Assembly: GCA_946902985.2 (NCBI GenBank)
Contig: OX336389.2
Coordinates: 280,409,527 to 280,473,526, forward strand
From: Meconema thalassinum
Lineage: Eukaryota > Arthropoda > Insecta > Orthoptera > Tettigoniidae
Direction: 5' to 3'
DNA: 64,000 nt
The translations under genes and the position numbers were made by a program. Shown here one piece after another: positions 11,713 to 22,276 of this stretch (positions are counted from its first letter, which is position 1; each line of letters starts with the position of its first letter). A model generated the notes under the pieces. It ran no database searches. It was not told the DNA's origin and was given only the letters and a program-made list of their open reading frames with translations.

Positions 11713-12481
11713 AATAGATTTTAATTCCCGAAAGATTGCAACCGACTGGTAAAATTGACCTTACAAAAAGCAACGCACAAATGGCACAAAGAATATACAG
11801 TAGGTCTGCATACAATATCGTATTATGCAACGCTGTGTAGCAAGATCTCAGAGTCACTAGGCTCCTGTATACATCTTGGTAAATTCACGATCCGACACTC
11901 CGTTCAGATTTCCTCTGCTAGCTTCCCCATGCAACGATTTCCATTCCTCTGCATCATCAAAGATTGCAATGCTAAACCAAACCAACAAAATATATTGAAG
12001 AAAAATCATTGTAAATTAAAAATCAGTGCCATATTAAATTAAAATAAAGAGATAGACATTCAGAATCCTCGCAGACCTAGACTACTTAAATATGAATTTG
12101 CAAGCTAAATTGCATGCATGTTTTAAAAGTATACACCTTGCCCATGCTGCCCTGCTGGAACTGGCATTAGCTAGCATAACTACATCGCATAATATAATAA
12201 TTCATCTGTTTGGAGGTTGGAGGCTTTGCAGTATTTACAACGATGCAGTTTCTGTAAACTGGGAACTAGATTTCTGTCTCTCTATTAGATCGTTTTTGGA
12301 AATCATAACCCAGTCGCTGAATTCATATTTGAAATAAAATTATATACAACAATGTATAGGCCATACGTGGATAGGCCTGTTCCCTTGTTACTGAAGTTAC
12401 ACTTAGGCAATTTTAGTTTTCTACGTAATAATTAATTTTGAAACATGTGTTTATTTTATACATTAGATTTAGATTTTGCTT
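11713..12481. other. No recognised feature
   Basis: AT-rich sequence without recognisable coding potential, tRNA-like heads or terminal repeats. Open frames at 11755-12042 and 12092-12337 show no family resemblance. Confidence 0.45.
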
Positions 12482-12790
12482 TTACCGCTCGCTAAAGCGC
12501 AGCGCTAGGCCATGGGGCCAAGCTACCTGCGGACTCGGTAGACGTGGGTTCGAATCCCACCGTCCTTGAAATGGTTTTCCGTGGTTTCCCATTTTCAACT
12601 CCAGGCAAATGCAGGAACGATACCATCTGACAGGCCACGGCCGCTTGCCCAGTTTCATTCATCTTCATCTCTCATTAACTCCTCTCGTGAGGTTGGCATC
12701 AGGAAGGGCATCCGGTCGTAAATACCATCCGCCACATAGAATTTCATCGCATCTCATCCCCGAAACGGGAATAATAAGGGGTAGACATAA
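12482..12790 (+). mobile_element. SINE, family D, copy 1
   Basis: The head has cgctaaagcgcagcgctagg and the B-box-like ggttcgaatcccaccgtcc, then a body with gaaatggttttccgtggttt and a tail with tcgtgaggttggcatcagg. Related copies are at 59730 and 60583. Confidence 0.8.
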
Positions 12791-13257
12791 AATATACAAT
12801 ACTAGATTTAGCTTCTTACTACGATGCATGTTAGATATCTGTGTGAACTTCCTAGCGGTAAGATTTACGCTTAGATCTTACTGCTTAATAATGTAGAAAT
12901 ACCTGGAACTGTATTTTACTGTGCAGGTGCACTGTTATTGGGGCGCACACTGAGCGATGTTGTGTAATAGGCCCTATACCAGGTGGCCCACCTGCGCCGT
13001 GCAATCTACTTATAAATGTCCCGCATGTACTAGTGTTGAACGGGAGGTCTAATAACTGAATTGCTAAGGGGTAACCTTGCATACAAGCAGGTTACGTCAG
13101 AATGCCAAGAGATAACAACCAGACAGCCGCACACTGCATGTTCCTCAGTGCTCCCTTCTAATGCACCCCAAAGCGGTACGAAGCCTCGCTGGCGAGCGCA
13201 GAATAGTAGCTTTGCACGTGGCACAGCAGTATTAAAGTTGCTATCAACACTTCGACA

Positions 13258-13550
13258 ATGGCTGAGGTATTCACCAAAAACGAGCGCGCACACACATAAT
13301 TCTAATCTATGGAGAATCTGGTCACAATCCAACCAAAGCTCGCACATTAATGCACAGGAGATTCCAAATAGACGCCTGCCTTTTGTATACGAATTTCCCC
13401 GAACAGACCTGTAATTAAGTGCTAATGGATTGAAGCACATACCAGCATGGCTGGGCTAGACCTGTCTGCAACAATTCCGATGTTGTGCAGACCGTACATC
13501 AGTATTGTAATCGAAGCCTTCACACGGCACGTTGAATTTCACCGTACTGA
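13258..13550 (+). pseudogene. Second, degenerate transposase N-terminus (left arm)
   Basis: From ATG at 13258 the first codons read MAEVFTKNERAH. A frame change then gives IILIYGESG followed by KAR, matching IILIYGEAG..EAR in the right-arm N-terminus at 15242-15544. Similarity in DNA continues to about 13550. Several frame breaks make it non-functional. It points toward the main transposase, so the two 5' ends face each other. Confidence 0.7.
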
Positions 13551-13574
13551 AATAATGAACTGTTGAATTTCAGG

Positions 13575-13690
13575 GGCTTTAAAACACAGTGAGCATGTAG
13601 CCCCGTGTACTTGAGTGTGTGAAGAATTTGTCTGATAACCTGTGTCACTATTGTTATTTTATTATTACAGTCTAGTGCAGACATCATAGT
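13575..13690 (-). mobile_element. Family B SINE 3' tail fragment
   Basis: The sequence caggggctttaaaaca and gtagccccgtgtacttg matches, in reverse, the family B tail seen complete at 59400-59505. It lies directly after the left transposon arm and may mark where that arm was broken. Confidence 0.65.
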
Positions 13691-13999
13691 GACAATAGTA
13701 ATAATAATAATAACAATAATGATAGGAATCCTGTTACAGTACTTCTGTATTAAACCTACTGCTAAATAGTTGCACAACATGCAACATATTGTATACCACG
13801 TTGTAACGCTCCTTTGCAAACAGCGATTTCTGTAATACACAGGGTTCGTTTGTAAATACGCCAAATATGCAGAAAAGAAAGTTTAATAACTCATTATTTG
13901 TACATGTAGGCTACAGAAATTCCACTCTACAATAGCATTGCTTGCTAATTGGACAATAACTCACATATTATTGCATCAAAGCTTAGAAAATAAAATAAA

Positions 14000-14866
14000 T
14001 TACAATGTCACACTTGAACAACTATTCATAATGAATATGCTCAAAGACATGCCCTGGTGGCGAATACAATGTTGTACACGTCTCGCAGTGTCTGCATGGA
14101 CACGTCGTAACATTTCAGGTGTCACTGCAGCACAGGCCTCACCAATACGTTGTTTTAATTGATCGACATTTTCTGGCGCCGTTTCGTAGACTTTTGATTT
14201 TATATAGCCCCACAGAAAGAAGTCCAGAGGGGTTAGATCAGGCGATCGTGCTGGCCACTGCCATGGGCCTCCACGACCTATCCACCGTTCAGGGTATCGT
14301 GCATTTAGATATTCCGTAACGGCTCGGAAGGTGTGAGGTGGAGCACCATCATGCTGGTACCAATGCTGTAATACAACCTGGAGTGGAATATCTTCTAGAA
14401 GGTTTTCCAGAGTCAAGTCGGTTTGTAAAAATTCAAGATAATTCCTACCTGTGAGTCTGGGGGCTATAAAAACAGGCCCAATTATGTAGTCTCCCAGAAT
14501 ACCACACCACACATTAACTCCCCAGTGGATCTGAACGTGCTGTGCTCGAACCCAGTGGGGGTTCACTGGAGCCCAGTAATGCAGATTGTGAGTATTGACG
14601 TTGGCATCATTGGCAAAATAGCATTCATCACTCCACAGAATATTCCTGGCAAAATGTGGATCTTGTTGTAATGCAGCGGCCATTCTTCGGCAATATGCTA
14701 CCCTGCGATCGAAATCATTTCCATTCAGTTGTTGGTGTAGGTGCGGTTTATAAGGATGCCATTTTCGCTCCTTCAGGATCCTCTGTATTGAAGTTCGTGG
14801 CACTCCTAGGTCCCTTGCAGCTTCTCTTTGCCCTAAGCAACAATAAATATGTGCACATTGTAACAT
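14000..14866 (-). pseudogene. Mariner-type transposase, catalytic part
   Basis: The 288 codons begin in a helix-turn-helix segment (REAARDLGVPRTSIQRILK). A DDE-superfamily catalytic domain follows: LWSDECYF (first Asp), HDGAPPH (second Asp) and SPDLTPLDFFLWG (third Asp). By my count 41 residues separate the second and third Asp, the DD41D arrangement reported for rosa-like relatives rather than the DD34D of classical mariner. The apparent start is not the real one: the N-terminal domain is encoded beyond the insert, at 15242-15544. All three catalytic residues survive, but the split means no full protein from one frame. Confidence 0.85.
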
Positions 14867-15204
14867 AGATGGTTCGTATTATTATTATTATTATTATTAT
14901 GGTTTCAAGAGACTAAATTATCTTGCACCAGCACTATTTAACGAACTACTACCTCGATAGTCCAACATGAACAGCAAACAACTAACTATACGTCGCATAA
15001 AAATCATTACCTAAATAAACATTAATTTATAACATAAACGTATTATTGTATGCACTCTGGTATTGGAATACAAACCGTATAATGCTGTGAAAAATAATTA
15101 ATGTCTCAAAGGTAATCTCTACTGATTTCGCCGTCAGATTCTGAGACATATCACATATGTATTATCAACAGTAATTAATAAATAATTTATAATACAAAAT
15201 TGAA

Positions 15205-15239
<35 letters not shown>

Positions 15240-15241
15240 TA
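14867..15241. mobile_element. Insert splitting the transposase, bounded by (ATT)n
   Basis: About 375 bp separates the two halves of the transposase. It is bounded by att-repeat tracts near 14878-14899 and 15206-15237. No tRNA-like head or terminal repeat is clear. The exact ends are uncertain because neighbouring codons are also disturbed. Confidence 0.5.
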
Positions 15242-15544
15242 TCAGCAGTAGCTCAGTAAGGTGAAGTGTAACAGATCGTGTGTAGGATTCCGTTCGAAGT
15301 ACTCTTGTACATTCCGTACAACTTCAGCATTACCACAGACGGGTCTAGTCCTGCTGGTATGTGCCTGGAACTTTCCATTCGTTCGTAATTGCACCTCTGT
15401 TGGGCGAAATACTTGTCGAGACGGTAGACGTCTATCTGGAAACACCAGTGCATATCCTCTACGAGCTTCAACGGCATTACGACCAGCTTCTCCATATATT
15501 AGTATAATGTCCGTGTACTCATCGATGCTGCATACACCAGCCAT
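15242..15544 (-). pseudogene. Mariner-type transposase, N-terminal domain
   Basis: From an ATG at 15544 (MAGVCSIDEYTDI) the frame encodes a charged N-terminal domain with IYGEAGRNAVEARR and FPDRRLPSRQVF. It resembles the helix-turn-helix-like region preceding the DDE domain in many arthropod mariner-type transposases. It runs leftward into the insert and would continue into 14866-14000. The alternative ATG at 15550 lies two codons upstream. Confidence 0.75.
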
Positions 15545-15864
15545 TGTCAATATCTTGCCAGCAACTGTCGTGTCATTCTACCACATTTTATGAGTCTATT
15601 GCGCTCTCAAATGCGAGGGTCGAAAAGGCATTGGGGTGCATTAGACGGGTAGCGCTGAGGAACATGCAGCTAGCGGCTGTCCTGTTGTTATTCCTTCGTA
15701 TTCTGACGTAATCGGCCAGCATGCACTGTGACCCCCGTATAAATCAGTTATTAGGCATCCCATACAGCATTAGTGTATGCGAGACATCTAAAACTAGATT
15801 GCACGGGGGAAACGGGCCACCTGGTATATAAAGCTCAATGTTTGTCTGTCAGCCTGTCTGTTAT

Positions 15865-16990
15865 TTATACAAATCTACACCGTTTCACCGATCTGAACCA
15901 AAATTTGTATACTTACCCTTTGAAACCCTGCGGGTAACCCTGTCTACTTTAAATTTCGGACAGATCACTCCATTCTCTGCATTTTGGCCCGTTGGAAAAA
16001 ATCTACACCGTTCCACCGATCTGAACCAAAATGTGTATACCTACCCTTTAGAACCCGACGAGTAACACTGTCCACCTTACATTTCGGACAGACCACTCCA
16101 TTCCCTGCATTTAGGCCCTTTGGCAAAAATCTACACCGTTTCACCGATTTGAACCAAAATTTGTAAACCTACCCTTTGGAACCCTGCGGGTAACACTGTC
16201 CACTTTAAATTTTGGACAGACCACTCCTTTCCCTGCATTTAGGCCTTTTTGGCAAAAATATACACCGTTTCACCGATCTGAACCAAAATTTGTACACTTA
16301 CCCCTTGGAACTGTCCACTTTAAATTTCGGACTGACCACTCCATTCCCTGCATGTAGGCCCTTTGGCAAAGATCTACACCGTTTAACCCATCTGAACCAA
16401 ATTTTTGACATACGTACCCTTTGTAACCCGACGAGTAACACTGTCTGCTTGAAATTTCGGACAGACCACTCCATTCCCTATATTTAGGCCTTTGGCACAA
16501 ATCTGCACCGTTTCACCGATCTGAACCAAAATTTGTATACTTACCCTGTAGAACCCGACGAGTAACACTGTTCACATTAAATTCCGGACAGACCACTCCA
16601 TTCCAACATTTAGGTCCTTTGGCACAAATCTACACAGTTTCACCGATCTGAACAAAAATGTGTATACTTACCCATTGAAACCCTGCGGGTAACACTGCCC
16701 ACTTTAAATTTCCCTGCATATAGGCCCTTTGGCACAAATCTACACCGTTTCACCGATCTGAGCAAAAGTTTACATACTTACCCTTTGGAACCCGACGAGT
16801 AACACTGTCTACATGATATTTCGGACAGACCACTCCATTCCCTACATTTGGGCCCTTTAGCACAAATCCACACCGTTTCACCTGATTGCACCGAATTTTA
16901 CATACTTACCCTTTGAAACCCTGCTGGTAACACTGTCCACTTGATATTTTGGACAACTCTCTCCATTCCGTAAATTTAGAATAACAGACA
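15865..16990. repeat. 129-bp minisatellite, nine copies
   Basis: The landmark ctacaccgtttcaccgat recurs near 15874, 16003, 16131, 16260, 16374, 16503, 16630, 16740 and 16869. Spacing is 127-129 bp except two shortened units (114 and 110 bp). A variable segment alternates between ccctgcgggtaac and cccgacgagtaac along the array. It starts about 40 bp outside the mariner-type element's right end. Open frames here are repeat read-through, not genes. Confidence 0.93.
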
Positions 16991-17739
16991 AAAGGATTTG
17001 AAAACCACGTTTTAAGTCCCTAGAACCATTCATGTTCGTAGTAGTGTAACTGTAAGAATATATTAATAAGTCTATTGTTGGCTGGCAATGTGGGCTGCAT
17101 CACGTCACCCCTACCAGTATTCTGGTACAGAATAGCGAAAATAGTTACAACTTGCGCTGCTTATAAATTGCAGTCACGGGGAGTAATTAGTGCGAAAAGA
17201 TTTCTTAGGCCCCTTAAAACAGTTATAATCATGAAAATATTATGCCTCTGTATAAGTGCGATGGTGTTGGTGCAGTACATTGAGGTTATTAGCTGCAATA
17301 AGCGTTGTTGTTTTCAAATTTACTTTCATATATTCCAATCCTTATCCTTGAGCGCTATGTGGTAATAAACGATACTATTGCTACTTCAGGAGCTCGGGAC
17401 AGCCGAAGTTTTCCAAACTGCTCTACATATTTTCCTAAGGCGCTATGCGACAAAAGACGACATTATTGGTCTCTATTTTTCTAACAGCCAATGAGATATA
17501 GGTCCTTTTTATTTCACATACTCCTCTTTCGAACCATATTTTTCGATTCGTTTGTATATTACATGTGGCAGTACTGTAGTTAGTAAATAGCCGTTTCCCT
17601 ATTCATTATTATCAATATCATTAGAAGAAAGTGGCCTGAATATTACGTCCATTATACTGTACTACTTATCACCCGCACTACTACCACCACAAAAAGTTTT
17701 TTTTTCTGTTTCTGTGCCAGTTCCGTAGTAGTATTCATT
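16991..17739. other. No recognised gene; body of a possible Helitron
   Basis: No coding signal. Part of this stretch may belong to the Helitron whose 3' end is at 17791, but I could not place a matching TC start. A 96-codon frame at 17075-17365 has no family resemblance. Confidence 0.35.
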
Positions 17740-17791
17740 ATCATCCATAAAACAAATAAATCACCCGGGCGAAGCCGGGCACTACTGCTAG
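17740..17791 (+). mobile_element. Helitron 3' terminus
   Basis: A hairpin in cccgggcgaagccgggc is followed by actactg and a terminal CTAG (17788-17791), then T. This is the Helitron 3' signature and resembles the end at 6205-6235 in layout but not in hairpin sequence, so it is probably another family. The 5' end was not found. Confidence 0.7.
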
Positions 17792-18454
17792 TCAACAAAT
17801 AAATAAGTAAGCCGTTTGGAGCCAAAGTAAGGGAAGGCATTTTGCTAGAACCTAAACTGGCCAGCCAGAAGAACGTATGATAGGAAAACATTTACCTGTA
17901 TGTTTGCTTGGGACAGATGACCTAGATGTTACACCTCATAAAACAACAATTACCACCACCATTACCTGTGCTTGCTTTGTCTTTGGCACGTGCGTGATTC
18001 AAATTACATAGCTGCTCGTTTTGTGTCAAGCCCGCTGCACAAGGTACAAGTTTCATGCCCAATTGCTTGCTCGGAGCCGTGATGGTTGTGCCGCTTGGAG
18101 TCTGGCATGCAGAGCACGTGGCTGTTTTCCTGCTTGCAAGAGCTGCGGAGAAGGCGTTGTCCAGCTTTCAACTAATAATATGGACGCTTTTCTGATAGAA
18201 GTCCTCCATCGGTGACGTAATGCCATTGCACTATTTTATCTCACACGGAAAAGAGGCGAAAGAAAGGTGTAGTGTAAATTGTGTTATTGAAATATGAATG
18301 GTGCTAAGTGCCAAAATAAAGAAACTGAGTGATTTAATGAAAACTCTTTACTGAAAGTGTTTAATCTAACAAAGCTAACTACTTTCTGCTGAACGTACAA
18401 TTACAAAACTCCTCACACATATAGATTTAACATAACCTAATATAACATACGATA
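17792..18454. other. No recognised feature
   Basis: No coding frame, terminal repeat or RNA gene is supported here. Confidence 0.45.
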
Positions 18455-18685
18455 TATTAATTGGTATTCTGCCCGAAGGCAGGTCCGAGCCTCCGAAGAG
18501 GCTATCCTCAGCCGGAGTTCACGTGCGGTAGGGTGGCCAGGGCCTTTCCGCTCCTTGTTATGTTGGACAACAGCGCGTAGTACCTAGAACGGGCATACCA
18601 TCCAGGCTCCGACCACGCCCAATGCTGCTTAACTGCGGAGTTCTCATGGAATCCGGTGTTTCAACATGGCCAGGCCGTTGGCCAC
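18455..18685 (-). mobile_element. 5S-rRNA-derived SINE (SINE3 type)
   Basis: On the minus strand, about 122 nt from 18683 to 18562 align end to end with animal 5S rRNA in my reading. They start gccaacgg, carry cagttaagcagcattgggcg (the internal promoter region) and close with a gttgtcc 3' side. About 100 bp of non-5S tail follows. The unit is flanked by perfect 11-bp duplications, aacatacgata, at 18444-18454 and 18686-18696, so it arrived by retrotransposition and is not part of a 5S gene cluster. Several substitutions relative to real 5S argue against function as rRNA. Confidence 0.9.
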
Positions 18686-18789
18686 AACATACGATAACAT
18701 AACATTTGTTACATAAACACACATAAATGTTGGAAGGTGCTATGTGCCATAAACACTATTGCCTCAATATTAGTACCACTAAACAGTTG

Positions 18790-18925
18790 TTGTTTGTTGT
18801 TGATTTCATTTAGGGGCCTTGCGACATTGTGGACATATAGCCCCGTGTACTTGGGTGTATGTGGAACTTGTCAAATAGGCCTAATCTGTGTTATTGTAGT
18901 GGCTGTTGACAATAATAAGCAATGT
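18790..18925 (-). mobile_element. Family B SINE 3' tail fragment
   Basis: The sequence tttaggggccttgcgacat and tagccccgtgtacttgggtg is the reversed family B tail, preceded by its gtt-rich simple repeat. No head is attached. Confidence 0.7.
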
Positions 18926-20451
18926 ATTGTGAAAATGCGATAGAAAAAGTGACAGTCAGTCTGAAAGACTAGACTTTGTATCATTTTAAATGCTACAAAT
19001 GCTGAAAAATTCTAGAAAGGCAAGAGGCTCCTCGCTTCGCTCGAAGCCAAAGCCTCTTGACATGATAGAAAATTATCTGCATAATACTTATCTTGCTTTA
19101 TAATACTTTACCTTGTTTCAAAGCAAGGTCAAGCGCGGGGGATGCCGTCACGCTCAGCAGAGCGCGCGGGGACGTGCCCCTTCCATCCAGTCTAGAAACA
19201 CTTATAGTGGGCGATGTATTGAAGATAGAGATATGCTCTCGCGGACTTTTTTTGTAGAACTTTTCATGCTGATCAATTCTTACGCTCATAGTATATTGAT
19301 ATGTTTAACGGTTTGCCCAGCGTAAGCTTAAGAAGCGCACGGACGCCAGGTTTGTTTTCGACTTTTTCACTGAAATCGTTACTGCTTGGCTTCCTTTGAT
19401 CATACATAAATTATTTTCTACAGAATCTTTCCTCGAGATATCCTTTACAGAATGGTGAAAACCGCATCAAAATGCATCCAGTGGTTCTCGAGATTACCCG
19501 TGACATCGAAGAATCGGGGATTTTTGTCATATACTAACGAAGTAGAGATTGTCGGGGAACACATGCACCAAGCGGTACTATGACGTCACACACCTCAGTG
19601 CATCTGGGTACATTTCGTCCCGTCACCGTAACGTAACGCCAGATCCCAGCGTAACGACGAAGTCGACAAGATCATTTAAAATGATAACAAACCATAAGGC
19701 AAACAGTTAAGTGTACTTATGAATAAATAGCTTGATAAAAGAGTTTATCCTTTTCATAAGGAAGATAGTCTACCATAGCTGGTACTGGCACATGACACCA
19801 TTGTAAACTAAAATTCACATTTTGTCAGAATTGACACTTGGCACCATTCTTACTTCAATGACACAATTAGGCTACGGAGTCGGCATTGGCAGCTGAAGAG
19901 TATTTTAATCGTGTTGTTTGACCAGCTGAGGTAACCTTAACTAAACGTATAATTATTGTTTAAATGCAATATTCCTCCCGTGCATGTATTTTCCTAATTA
20001 CTTTGTCTTTCCTTCAATTGACCAGTCCTGGAGAACCTACGTTGTTTATAGACTGTTCCGATACACAACATAACATCCAAATGTGCACCTGGGTCACGTT
20101 ACAACGTTCTTCGTTCCGACTGGCTGTTCTCTCAATCAATCGGGGAATCCTGCATAGAGTAGAGTATAGCGGGAGTGGGGGGGGGGGGGGGGGGCTGTAA
20201 GAAACCCTGCAGGTTCACGAGCAGCAGAGCAACCAGTGAAGTCATTTTCCAGACCGCACCCTGCACGGCTCCGTATGAGCAATCTAGTAAGAAAACCCAC
20301 ACCGTGCGCAGCTGACTTTAAGAAATACTGTCAGATATCGTTGTTTTGTTGTTTAACGATGTCTCAGGAATCTTAACAACAACGTTTGACAGAAAACAAA
20401 TCACAGCTGGTAGATCGCAGGGATAACAAGAAGTTCCATGACGAACTAAAG
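18926..20451. other. No recognised gene
   Basis: Apart from the hairpin at 19021-19059 and a run of about 17 G at 20178-20194, I see no coding frame, RNA gene or terminal repeat. Confidence 0.45.
19021..19059. other. Strong two-tier hairpin
   Basis: Outer stem CAAGAGGCT (19021-19029) pairs perfectly with AGCCTCTTG (19051-19059). Inner stem GCTTCG (19034-19039) pairs with CGAAGC (19042-19047) around a 2-nt loop. It may be the end of a foldback element or a transcript structure; no poly-T tract follows. Confidence 0.6.
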
Positions 20452-21841
20452 AGCCTACTTTTCTTAAAATTTAAGATTCATGCCAATGATTAATCTATAT
20501 GGATCTATCTAGAATAATTACGAAATTAAGTTGGTAATATCGAAATTTCTAATTAGTTCGAAATACTGTATACTTGGCATAATATAGCCTAATAGAGAAC
20601 TACAGTTGGCAGCCCTGGTGACTGAATATATTCCTAGTTCCATCTCTTAAGTTACAGAATACATATTTGGTTGAAGTCCAATGGGTAGCATGGACGTTAC
20701 ATGCAGTTAAACATTGGATCTAACAGCGCGCGTAAAATCATGTTGGCAACAATGACATACATGTATTGGTCAGAAATAATCTGAAATAATCTGATCTATT
20801 GTTGTGTCAATTTTGAATGAAATCCATTAGTTAGTATAGAAGTTACATGCATTTTAAAATTGAACCTATCAGCAGGCTTAGAATCACGTTGGCAGCACTG
20901 ACGAGATTAGTTCATCCAAATTAATCTAGAATGCCAGGTACTATAATGTGCAAGGTTTAGAGCTATTGGCTTGCATACTTTCTGATATATTGATATTAGG
21001 GTAACAAAAATAGAGACTTTATTTATTAACAGTTGGCAGCCCTGGTTACTCTTAATAATCGACATAGATATATATGTTATGGTACACAGAACACACACGA
21101 AATTTGGTTGAAATCCAAATGATAGTATAGAAGTTACATGTATTTAAATTTGGACCTCTCAGCAGGCTTAGAATCATGTTGGTAGCACTGACGTATATAA
21201 GTTACTCCAAATTAATATAGAATGTCAGGTACTATACGTGTGCATAGTTTAAAGCTGTCGGCTTCCATACTTTCTGATATATTGGTATTTGGATAAAATA
21301 AATTGAGAGCATATGTTAACAGTTGGCAGCCCTGGTGGATCTCAAGAATACGTTCAGTCATATCTGATTATGGTCACATAGCACATACGAAATTTGGTTG
21401 AAATCCAAATAATAGTGTAGAAGTTATACGCATTTAAAATTTGGACCTATCAGCGGGCTTATAATCATTTTGGAAACACTGCGATGTATGGCCTCCTGGA
21501 AATTGAACTGCAATATTATTATCTATACTTGTGCCAATTTTGAAATAGCTCCCATTCATACCTTCCATGATATCCAATATGGAGCTCAAATTTCAATTAC
21601 GATTTTTCAGCAGTTGGTAGCACTGACATCATTTTCAAATATGGCCGTGACATATTCAGGTATAGATCTTTACTCCTACCAAATTTTGTTTCGATTGCTG
21701 CAGCCATTTAGGAGTTGATAGGGGGACACACACACACAGCCAGACAGACAGACAGACAGAAGGACAGACAGACAGACACACATTTGCCCGATCTCATAAG
21801 TCTACTTTTTCCTCATTTTTGCAAAATGTGAAAAGTAGGCT
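20452..21841 (-). mobile_element. Unclassified element with stem-loop end, microsatellite and tandem units
   Basis: AGCCTACTTTTC (20452-20463) and GAAAAGTAGGCT (21830-21841) are perfect 12-bp inverted ends. Inside are imperfect tandem units marked by ttggcagccctgg (20606, 21033, 21320) and ggttgaaatccaaat; the best-preserved spacing is about 287 bp. A (CAGA)n-type tract at 21735-21780 lies next to the right stem-loop. Read on the minus strand, the order stem-loop, microsatellite, ccccct, body matches 31533-32128. No protein is encoded. Flanking duplications are unclear, so the class is unknown. Confidence 0.6.
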
Positions 21842-22276
21842 AAAAATGTACTGCATGTGCACATTGTTAAAAGAATATGTTTTTTATATGTTCTAATGTA
21901 ATTTAACGACATAATATTTGAATAAACCTATTTCAAATCCATAACATAATATCATTTTCCAGACTGCACCCGGCACGGCTCCGTTTGAGCAATTCACAGA
22001 ATTTCTATTTAGCATAATTCTCTCACTTTCCTGGTTAACGAGTGGCTCGCCTTTGAAACCTAACTGGGCGGATATGTTTACATTCCAGGTCTTCAGGCAG
22101 CCAAGGCTTTCCCAGCACGAGGCACAGTGTTGTCAACTCTCCACCGTAGCCACTGAGAGCAAGCAGCGAGACTGGACAGAACTACGCGCAGCTGTGCAAC
22201 ACTGAACACCAGACATCTACCTGACACGCAAGCAGGCCGCCAGGACCGTACTTTGGAGTCCACATGGGGATATAAG
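21842..22276. other. No recognised feature
   Basis: Ordinary sequence between two mobile elements; no coding or RNA signal seen. Confidence 0.45.

Larger units (their letters stand above)
12979..15824. mobile_element. Mariner-type (DD41D-spaced) transposon with long inverted arms
   Basis: The ends CCAGGTGGCCC.. (12979) and ..GGGCCACCTGG (15824) are inverted and each is followed by TA, the Tc1/mariner target. The similarity is not confined to short ends: about 570 bp at the left (12979 to ~13550) is a diverged inverted copy of the right end (15824 to ~15255). Both arms contain the transposase start codon, 279 and 280 bp in. This is either one element with unusually long ends or two elements in opposite orientation, one now truncated. 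The transposase in the right part is split by a ~375-bp insert. Confidence 0.75.

Noticed and set aside
15838..16568. Plus- and minus-strand frames with repeated FHRSEPKFVYLP
   Set aside because: Translation of the 129-bp minisatellite on both strands; no protein family.
18562..18683. Functional 5S rRNA gene
   Set aside because: It has several substitutions, a fused non-5S tail and target-site duplications, so it is a retrotransposed SINE.
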